Source: Nothophaeocryptopus gaeumannii
Lineage: Eukaryota; Ascomycota; Dothideomycetes; Mycosphaerellales; Mycosphaerellaceae
Direction: 5' to 3'
NCBI GenBank assembly: GCA_031771865.1
Contig: JASISA010000027.1
Location: 496,001 to 560,000, forward strand
DNA: 64,000 nucleotides
This document shows positions 31,973 through 40,857 of this stretch, piece after piece. The stretch's first letter is position 1. Every line of letters starts with the position of its first letter. The notes below the pieces were generated by a model. The model searched no databases, had not been told where the DNA came from, and was given only the letters and a program-made list of their open reading frames with translations. The translations under genes and the position numbers were made by a program.

Positions 31973-32855
31973 TCAAGCAGCCTCACTCCCTCGTGTGAAG
32001 ACTTTTACATTCCCATCCCTCTGAACCAAATAAAGCAATTCAGCCTCCTCCACCTCCTCTCCCTTCCCATCTTCCTCACACTCCCCTTCCGAATCATAAC
32101 TCCTCCCTCCCATCGTAACCTGCAAGACCCCGCTGACATCTCTCGCGGCACCAGTCTCCAACTCCCTGACACTCATGACCAGCCTAGCGGCATGCGCCTG
32201 TGTCGCGACGAATGCTGCTGTCTCAGCTTCAATAGGCGTCGGCTGCGCATCTGTGGAAGCGGCTGAGACGAATGGTAGATCCGCGCAGCAGGTTAGAATC
32301 GTGGCGTGGACTTGGCTTCGGAGGTGCAAGAGGAAAGTGTTGAGGTCTTGGGTGGTAGTGGAGGCTGTGGCGAGGAGGATGTCCGGGTTGTCGAGGATGA
32401 GGATGATTTTCCGAGAGGAGTTGGGCAGGGTGAGTTGGGAGATTGTGGATGTTATGGTGGTTTGGGTTTTTTGGAGGGAAGTGGTGGGTTTGGTGAAGAA
32501 GTCGAGGAAGGCGAAGCGGCTTGTGCTGGAGAGGCGAGATGTATCGAGGCCCTGGGAGAGACATCAGTAATTAGGATTGAATGTTGAATATGGAGTGGTC
32601 TGGTCTGTGTACTACCGCTCCCCGTTTCATCTCAGTCTTCCATAACGCAGCATCTCGCATCCAACTCACGAGTAATACTGCTGTCTGGTCTTCAGGAGAT
32701 GTCTCGGAGTTGCCGGCTGTGAGTGCGCTGCTCATGTGACGAGCAGTCAACCAATTGACGCTGCATCCTAGTGTGCACGTAAGGAGAATGAGGTATGTTT
32801 CTGGCGGCAAGCGAAGGTATGGTTCGAGTGCTGGCGGGAGTGGTCGAGAAGACAT
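31973..32855 (-). CDS. ELP6: Elongator complex protein 6
   Basis: Elp6 is part of the RecA-like Elp4-5-6 ring of Elongator, needed for wobble uridine modification of tRNAs. Two exons are joined on the minus strand: 32616-32855 (80 codons) and 31973-32551, with a 64-bp phase-0 intron between (branch TACTGAT). The product is 272 residues. The start reads ALEPYLRLPPETYLILLT with NWLTARHM following, the typical Elp6 beginning. TAVLLVSWMRDAALWKTEMK flows across the junction into GLDTSRLSSTSRFAFLDFF, then ILILDNPDILLATA (the degenerate Walker B-like strand). A charged acidic loop (SEGECEEDGKGEEVEEAE) precedes the C-terminal strand. The splice restores family continuity, which is the main support for it. 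Confidence 0.82.
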
Positions 32856-34658
32856 GGTTGGAGGTGGTGAGGTTGCATTGGTGATGACTGCAAGGCTTGG
32901 CTGGAGCAGAATTTGACTTCACATCCGCGTTCCTCCATCCCCAACACGACAAACTTCGACTTTGCCATTACGTGTAAATTAAGTTGGCGATACGATACAA
33001 TACATCATGCGATAAGATCGAGAAGGCTCCATCTACCGAAAAAGCGAAGTCAGCGATGAAGATGCAAGGCCGCAGCCTAACGGCCACGTTGTGAAAGCCA
33101 GAGACACCGTCGCCAGCGCCCTGGCATTGCCCTTACAGAGCTCGTCTGGAAGAATGTTCTGGCCAAATCGAGATCTTGTCTACGAGCTCATATCCCCCAA
33201 TCGACGTAGATGTTGTTCCGGGGAGACTGGACTGGCTTTGCTTGATCCAGACTGTCGTTCTTCGTCTGCGGGCAGAACTGGCTGGTCGTTATACGAGCTC
33301 AACTAACACCTCGTGCTTCCTACTCAGGATGGGCTTGGGTAGCCTCGAGAAACAGCTACTCCAAGCCTTACTGTACCAGAAATGACACTAGGTGGATCAG
33401 CGAAGGAAATCTGATCGGTGACCCCTCATGGCAATCTACGATATGCAATCGGAGCAGACAGTGCCAAGCCAAAACTTCCCACTACATCAGGGCTGGGGAC
33501 TACCAGCTGGTCATTGGCATCACAACCTCGAACCAGATGACTTGAGTTCCGCGAGGCACACCTGGGCTCCGAACGTCCAACAAAGAGGCCCATCAGGTGT
33601 TCTGGAAGAGTCTTGAGCCATGAGACAAGGTCAAAGATGACATCCGGTAGCCACGATCATGATGTGCATGTGCACGTCCTGGAAACAGTATATGCCAGGA
33701 CAACCCTCTTTCCTGATGCCAAGGCCAAGGGCCATCAACGCTGTGATTGGCTCGGCGATTTCCCGGCTGCTCAACCCCAAACGTCTCCTCCAGTGTCACT
33801 GCACCTTACCCTTTCTCTGACTCGCCTATCCTCTCAACTTTAACCCTCTCGCACGCCTGATGCTACTGTGATGCTGACAGAACAAGCACAAATGCGCGCT
33901 TTGAGACGCCGTCCACGCTCACAAGCGCCGACACTTCGCAGGCCTTGGATATCAGCCGACTTGCAGAGCGCAGGAAACGGCAACCGTTTTCTTTGAAGAA
34001 ACATCGGTAGGTCGTCGCCTGATCTGTATACCTTCTCGGAACCCGTTAAACCCCTCTTTCGCACGATCTGACAACGTCTGTGGCACGCTCGCGCTGCAGC
34101 AGAGATCTTATCTCCGCCGCCACCCTCCAAACGGTTCAACATGGGGCGCGGATGCCTTCCTCTCTGGATTACCATACCCCAGCCGCTCGACCGGGCTTCT
34201 GGGGACTGTAAGGGACATACTTGAAGTGTACCACGCATTGCGCATGCGCTTTCCCGCCCCTGCAGCCTGCCATGTGTTCTGAGTGGACTGGTACGTCTTC
34301 GGGCTGAATGTTGAATGGAGAGCTGGCCAGAATGCCTGAGAAGAATATGGATGAAGTGGGTGTACTACGGGTAGGGCAATATCCTCCATCTTACCTGCTT
34401 GCTGCACTTGTTCCAGTAGGCACTTCTGCTTGTTCTAGGCTTTCTCCCATGTTGAAGTCCAGCACCTCACATGCCCTGCTCGACTGAACTTACTCGTGCC
34501 TTTTGCGCGGCCGCATAGGTGCTGAGTAGTTGCTACGCCTCTTGGTGCGCTCGTAAGCAATAGGACGCGTCGTGCCCGTCTATGCTGGATCTGGTACGTG
34601 GACCGGGTGAAATACTCCTTCCAGACGAGCGCGGCGACAAACACGCAGCACCAGCACT
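32856..34658. other. Intergenic, ELP6 promoter to second GPCR
   Basis: I find no gene in this 1.8 kb. The open frames are short and overlap on both strands without recognisable content. Confidence 0.5.
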
Positions 34659-35885
34659 ATGGTTGCTGGACTGGCACATGCAACACAAAGCCTCGTCAAC
34701 TCACCGGGACCTCTGCCGGATCTACAGAGATCGCTTCGGAAAGGCTTGACCGCCGTGGCACTCTTGGGCCTCATTTCCCTCGTCAGCAGCTCTGTCCTAT
34801 TCCTATATCTCGCTTACCGCCTTCTGACCTGGAAGCGAAGGAGCTATGTTCGGATCAATCAATTCGTCATCCTCATCTTCAATCTGGTTTTCGCGAATAT
34901 GCAGCAGTCTGTCGCCTTCACGCTGAATACTCACTGGGTGCGTCAAGGCTGTTTAACTCCCGGAACAGCAACGTGCTGAGCTCAAGGCTGGTTCATCAGC
35001 ACAGGCGACTTGTCGAGCGGGCTCTTCACGTTCGCTATCGCCATACACTCTTTCGTGGACATCGTCTACGATTATCGCCTTTCCCATCGGAGGTTCATAC
35101 TGACACTGATTGCACTATGGACCTTCACTTACGCTGTCGCCATACTCGGCGTAGTGATGCATCCGAAGGACCTGTACATGCGAGCTGGAGCCTGGTGCTG
35201 GATCAATTCGGAATACATCAACGAGCGCCTTTTCCTGCACTATCTCTATGTCATCGTTGCCGAATTCGGAACTTTCATCGTCTACATCCTGATCTTCATA
35301 CTCCTCCGTCAGAGAGTCAAGAGATCCTTCTACGATACAACTGACACACAACTTCGTGCATCATCGGCGGCGAAACTGATCATCACTTATCTCATCATTT
35401 ACGTCGTTTGCACCTTGCCTCTGGTCGTTGCGAGGCTCAAGACTATGGCGGGGAAGGAGGTGGGCTTCATTGAGCTTTGCGTTGCCGGCGCGATGATTAC
35501 GAGTAACGGATGGCTTGATGTGCTTCTCTACAGCATTACCAGAAGAAGCCTCATCTTCGGCCCGGAGATTATACGTGAGAATGTCCGGGCGCTTGACACT
35601 TTCAACGCAGCTGGAGGCACTGCGAGATGGAGACCGGATCATATGCACGGTACCGCGACCATCATCGAAGCGAATGGAGTTCCAGCGCCGAAGTTGAAAA
35701 GGCCGAGTCTGGCAAGGCCGAGCAGTAGCAAGCTGGGCGAGCTCGGGGTCTTGATCAGTGGTAGAAGGCATTGCAGGAACGAAAGTCTCGAGGGTCTGTG
35801 TGAATCCGGCCAAGAAAATATCGTTCGGATTACTGCCGAAACGGTTGTGCAAATCCAAAGAGAGATGGTGGAGCTTGATCAGTGA
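34659..35885 (+). pseudogene. Second GPCR paralogue with one in-frame TGA
   Basis: The frame from ATG 34659 to TGA 35883 is open for 409 codons except one TGA at 34977-34979. The protein is clearly paralogous to the receptor at 30268: INQFVILIFNLVFANMQQSV (helix 2), AQGWFISTGDLSSGLFTFAI (helix 3), AGAWCWINSEYINERLFLHY and VIVAEFGTFIVYIL. The stop falls in TC-stop-AQGW, where the paralogue has ACFAQGW, so an aromatic residue is replaced; TGG to TGA is the simplest change. No GT-AG intron in the right phase can remove it. The gene lacks both introns of the paralogue. All 302 codons beyond the stop look unconstrained by decay. It may be a recent pseudogene, a readthrough gene or a sequencing error. 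Confidence 0.8.
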
Positions 35886-36864
35886 AACAACAACTCTGGA
35901 GATTGAGAATGCTGGAAATGCCAAGGAGAAGAAAGTCAGTCTCGACATTGGCACCAAGAGTGATCGATGAAAGCCCCTCTCAGAGACGCGAAAGATGTCT
36001 TGCAGCGCTGTCAATTATTAATAAAGTCCGGAAAGGCTGACGAAAAAGGCCGTTGCCGCAGATCTAGTTCGCAGCGCTCGCAAGAGTGACCGAGCAAATC
36101 TGGTGTATCCTGCCTCGACGAGCACACCCATACGAGAGCAGCAAGGTCAGCATTGGGTCGATCATGCTGCCATACGGATCCGCGACTTGTCATACGCCCT
36201 ACTGACTGAATGTCCGCACCTCGATATTTTTATTTCACGGCAAGCCACCGATCGAGGAGTACTGGCCTGAAAAGCATCACTGCTAATTCGAAGAGCGTTG
36301 GTTAGAAAGAAAAGATGGCCATCGAACCAGCGAGACTTCCGCTTCATCAACGGCAACAAAATCGCACAAAGTTCCTCTATAGGGCTTGCTTGCCTTTGTC
36401 AAAATCACAATCAAGCCGACGAATGATAAGCCTCGACACTGACAACCGCGGCTCTGAAATCTGCACGACATCGCCTCAAACTCTATCCAACATAGACATT
36501 CGCTTCGCCTACATAAATTCAGGGATAGCATCACATACATTCATGCATTTGGATATAGATGTAGATTGCATAGACCTCTCCAGCGTCATCAGAGGAAGTA
36601 GTTCAGACATGGGCTTCACGCGATGGCGAACAAGTCCGGTTCGAAACCCTAGAAGAGGGAGCTGCGAAGCATACAATGCAAAAGCGATTTATTCGTAATT
36701 CCTAGACCTCAGTCTCATCCATCCATCCAAGCCGGCCTAATCCTTTATCTCATTATCCCAAAACTGCCTTCATATACCTACCTTTTGCCCATCAATATTC
36801 CGCCCATCTACCACCCACCCACCCCCATTCCAAGCATCGCACTCGATCATCCTCTCCTGATCAT
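35886..36864. other. Convergent 3' flanks, no gene
   Basis: The interval lies between the 3' ends of the second GPCR and a minus-strand gene. Only short, unsupported frames are present. Confidence 0.5.
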
Positions 36865-38296
36865 TCACTCCCCTCCCCCACCTCGACTGCTATCGCTACT
36901 CCCCTCATCCTCATCATCCGCATCACTCTCCTCGTGCCACCTCACGTTCTCACCCTCACCCTCTCGCTCATGCGAGTATTCAGGCAACTGATCACCCTTC
37001 TCAAATTTAACCGCCACGGTGGATTTGATTAGAGGACCTACATTCAACATCATCAGCGATGGGAAATGGGAGAATGCGGTTCGGAAAGGGGGGAGACTTA
37101 CTCATCGGGGGCTGCACGGCTGCCTTGTTATCCTTAGTGGCGTTATTCATGGCGAATGAAGTGGTGTTGAAAAAGAACCTCGATCCTTTCGTTGTCGTCA
37201 ATGGAGCCGCAGTTCTTCCCTGACTCTGCTTCCGAGGTTGTTGCATCAGTGCTGATGGTATTGCGGCCGGATGAGGATGTTGTTGTTGTTGTTGGTGAGG
37301 TGGTGGTCCTGCAGAAGGGATCGTCGACACCGGTTTTGCGGAAACAGGCGACCTGAGACTGTTCAGGTTGGGCGGTTGGCTATACGTCTTCGGGAACTCT
37401 GTATGAGTCGTTCGGAAGCGATTTTGGGTATGAGGGTGGGATGCTGCTTTCTGTGAAGGAGTTGCGCAAATGCCAAAAGAGGGATGCGTTTTTTTGTGCG
37501 TTGGCTGAGAAGGTTTCGAAGTTGACGATGAGTAACGACCAAGGAAAATGTCATCGCCCGTCCAGGCCTCAGAAGATGAAGTCTCGTTTGCATCTTCGAA
37601 AGCTTTGTCCTTGGCAGCCAAGGGATTATGGGTGAGTGGTGGATTCTCGCGACTCGGCGTTCCGGTGGGTGAGATGTGTAACGTTTTGCGTCTTTCAATG
37701 TGCGAGGGGGATGGTGAATCGAAGGATGCCAAGACTGCTCGTTCGAGGTCGGTGAGATGTAAGTCGTCGTTGGCGCTGTCGACTGGGGTGACTGATGAAG
37801 GTGGCGCAGTTGGTGGTGCAAGCGCAGGTGATTCGACAAGGGAGATACCGCCGTCTGGATCGTCGTCGTCTTCGCTTCCACTGATGTCAGACGGAACACG
37901 CCTTTGTATGCCGTGCCTTGGCTCAGCGACATTTCTCTCCCGCGATTTGGGACTCGCTGACCGAAATTCATATCCGCTTCCTGGTCGTTGAGGTGTAATC
38001 GCCCAGTGTTTTCTCATCTGCATATGATACGATCGTCGAGGCGGGGTGTCGATAAGCTTTGGTGTTCCGAGACGTCGACGACATCCGAATCGCGCGGGTG
38101 AGGCGTACGGACCATGGGTCTTGCCACCATTATGCTTTTGTTTGAAGCCTTCGAAGGGTAAGTTGAACTGCTGATGAGTAGATGAACTTGGGGAAGCAGT
38201 ATAAGGAGCTGCGGCCGTCAGCGAAGGTCTATTGAAACGAAGTCACGGCTCACTTGGGTTCGTATTTTCAACTTGATCATGCGAATCGAAGTCCAT
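36865..38296 (-). CDS. Disordered protein of unknown function, three exons
   Basis: The main frame (37007-38023) extends upstream in the same frame with protein-like sequence, so I modelled three exons: 38254-38296 (MDFDSHDQVENTNP), 37102-38208 and 36865-37037. The introns are 45 bp (branch GCTGAC, acceptor GCAG) and 64 bp (donor GTAAGT, acceptor GTAG). All phases agree and give 440 residues. Conserved-looking pieces are FEGFKQKHNGGKTHGPYASP, RLGTPKLIDTPPRRSYHMQM with RKHWAITPQRPGSGYEF next, LHLTDLERAVLASFDSPSPS, and a near-C-terminal IKSTVAVKFEKGDQLPEY followed by an acidic tail. A Gln/His tract is present. I recognise no named domain. A nuclear or regulatory role would be guesswork. Confidence 0.65.
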
Positions 38297-39440
38297 GTTG
38301 CTTGAGTCTAATTTTGACGTTATGCTCGCGAATGCTGTTTCGGATGAGTATGAAGCGCGATCCGATTGAGGCTACAGAGAACAGGTGCATCGTCTTGGAG
38401 GCCATCGTCCCTGCTGATGCCATCTGCGCTTCGTCCATACCTTCAGGCCGCCACTGCTTTCTACTGACAAGCAAAGGCAAAGGAAAGACGCGGCTTCCAT
38501 ATCGTCGTCGAGCAGGAAGCAGGGCGCGTCGATGATTGTGGCAGAAGGCAAGTGAGGTGGTCGACCCATTCGCCTGGAAAAGTCAACTTGCATGCTCAGA
38601 CTTTCACTGCCCAAACAGGATGTTCAGAGCTTTGACTTCCTTTTGAGGTGTGAGGCAACTCTTCTTCCTTTCGCAAAGTGACGGAAAAGGAAGGAGGCAC
38701 AGTAGAGCTTGGTGTTCACCTATGAGTGATAGAGAGTGGATGAAGGAAGTACTGTATGGCGGTGGGTTCTTTCTTCTCGAAGTCGCACATGACAGGCGAG
38801 AGTTTGAGATAGACTCGTTCCTTCCAGACTGGGATTCTGAGGTTGGACAACCAGATGCTGGTCCGACGGTATGGCTCGATGCCGTGAGAGGTGGCCGCGT
38901 CTGCGGGTACTGTACAGTCTTGCATTGCACTCTGTATGCTCTGCCGTGATTCGCGGGTTGGAAGAGACGATGTTAGAGATGGAATGGCAGGAATGCGGGA
39001 TAGACGCCAGCTCAGCATCGCATCGACGGTGAATGGGTGAGTCGCGTGAGTCGCGTGATGAAGAGACGCGTGCCAGTCGCGTCTCAGGCTGTTGTCGCGA
39101 TGATGGTAAATATGGTGCAGTCGTATCCCGGGAATGCGATGAGTCCAACACGATCAACGGAAATACAGGATGCGCTGCAGGACTCGCGCGGATCACCTTT
39201 TTGCCATCACATCTGGCTAGACTGAGGTGCAGACGGTTGCATGCAGCGTGCGTTGCGTGTGCACGGTGCGATTGCGCGATTGTGCGGGTGAACGTCTCAC
39301 GGCTTCTGCTATCCTTGTCGAAGGCATCCTGGTGTTGCTGCGACTCGCCGTCGACGCCGCAATCGCGAACTTCTCAACGCCACAGGGACTTGGCCAGTTG
39401 ATGAGTCGTCTGGGAGACCGTTCTCTGCGAACAACCCCGA

Positions 39441-39465
39441 ACAACGGTCAACAACGGTCAACAAC
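39441..39465. repeat. 10-bp tandem repeat, 2.5 copies
   Basis: The unit ACAACGGTCA is repeated twice exactly, followed by half a unit. Confidence 0.85.
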
Positions 39466-39792
39466 TTTTGGGTCACGGCGCGGATGCTTCATCAGAAGTC
39501 ACCATCATTGTTGCTCGCGAAGGCGAACTGGCTCAGGCTTGGCTGGGGAATTGAAGTTCGTCATCCGCGCAATATCTGTGAGACTCGGGTGCATCAGGAC
39601 GCGGTGGCAGGAAATGAGAGGACAGGCAGGCGGGCTAATTCTATAGCCTTAAGCAACGGCAGCTTCACCAAAAACACCGATAGTGTGATAGTAGTGGGGC
39701 ATGAAACCTTAATGGCAATCAGACTCAAACCATCTGTTTGACAGTCTGAGCGCTGGAAGGGTGTTTAGAGCAGAGTCGCTCGTTTGTACTGT

Positions 39793-39813
39793 TGCTGCTG
39801 CTGCTGCTGCTGC
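39793..39813. repeat. TGC trinucleotide microsatellite
   Basis: Seven perfect TGC units lie in non-coding sequence. Confidence 0.9.
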
Positions 39814-40857
39814 TTGTACTATTCTTCTTTCCAACAACCATTGTTTGCTTCGTCAGCTCTTTAGGGACATGGGCAGCGACATTACCTCTATCAGTCTATT
39901 CTGAAGCGCGTTTTGAGTTTGGGCCGCTGCATCTGAGTCGTCCCGACTCGTCTTCATCAACTCCCGGCGACCACCACCGTTGATATCCTTCGATAACGGC
40001 GCTGCTAAGCCAGACTGCCATCGGACGTTGGATTTGGAGACCTGGTGCGGTCACTGCAATCACTCGCCCAAGGCGGCCGAACAATCAATCCTTCACCCGC
40101 GTCCCGGACTAAATATACCAGTTTCAGCTGCGTCCAGAAATCAAGGAAGCAGCTCCGGACTTCACGGCACTTTCACCAACGGCTGCCCGCATGATCTGCT
40201 ATCGAAGCGACTGGCAGCAGGACTGATCATTCCATCCTTCACTTCGTATGGTGAGTGTTTTGGAAGCAATCGGGAACTCGCTGTTCCTACCCGTATTGAA
40301 GTCCGCTTCAGCTCACGACACCAGCAGAGAAGCACAGCCAGTCGTTGACTCGCACCAGTCTGGCACTGCACCACATTCGTTTGTACCACCCTAGCCACGC
40401 CGCCAACCGCAGTGACGACCATTCCCAGAGCCACGGACAGCCAGCAGAGTCGGAGGAAGATTGCCTTGCGGAACGGAGTCAACTCAGGCCAGTGGAAGTG
40501 GAAGAAGAGGTGGGGAATCCGCCGACGTACAGACAAAGTACATAACCTCCCACAGCTCTGGCATCAGCAAAAGACACAGCAGCAGGTGCTGCATGCAGAC
40601 TGCAGTGCAATCCGCGCAGTGCGCAAGAATATCCCGCCAGATCAGTGGTCAATCGCTGGTAGAACAGAGAGCACGGGCAAGGGTCCTCGACGGAGAACTG
40701 CATCACCACGGCCCTGACTTGCCTGACCTGCCCTGAACATCCGCTCGGGAGGCGGTCACCACGAAAACGCCATTGATCATCCTGGCCATTCGCTCTGCCA
40801 ACCGTAACTCGCTCTTTTGATCACAACGCGAACTCCGTCAAACCCATCTCCGTCCCC

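Larger units (their letters stand above)
38297..40857. other. Long intergenic region with simple repeats
   Basis: No supported gene in 2.5 kb. It contains a 10-bp tandem repeat and a TGC microsatellite annotated separately. The right 0.6 kb is probably the promoter and leader of the EGF-like membrane protein gene. Confidence 0.5.

Noticed and set aside
34935..34985. An intron removing the TGA in the second GPCR gene (GTGCGT donor, CTGAG acceptor)
   Set aside because: The phase is wrong and it would delete conserved residues that align with the paralogue.
36638..36648. GGTTCGAAACC, a tRNA B-box-like motif
   Set aside because: No A-box, cloverleaf stems or acceptor stem can be formed around it.
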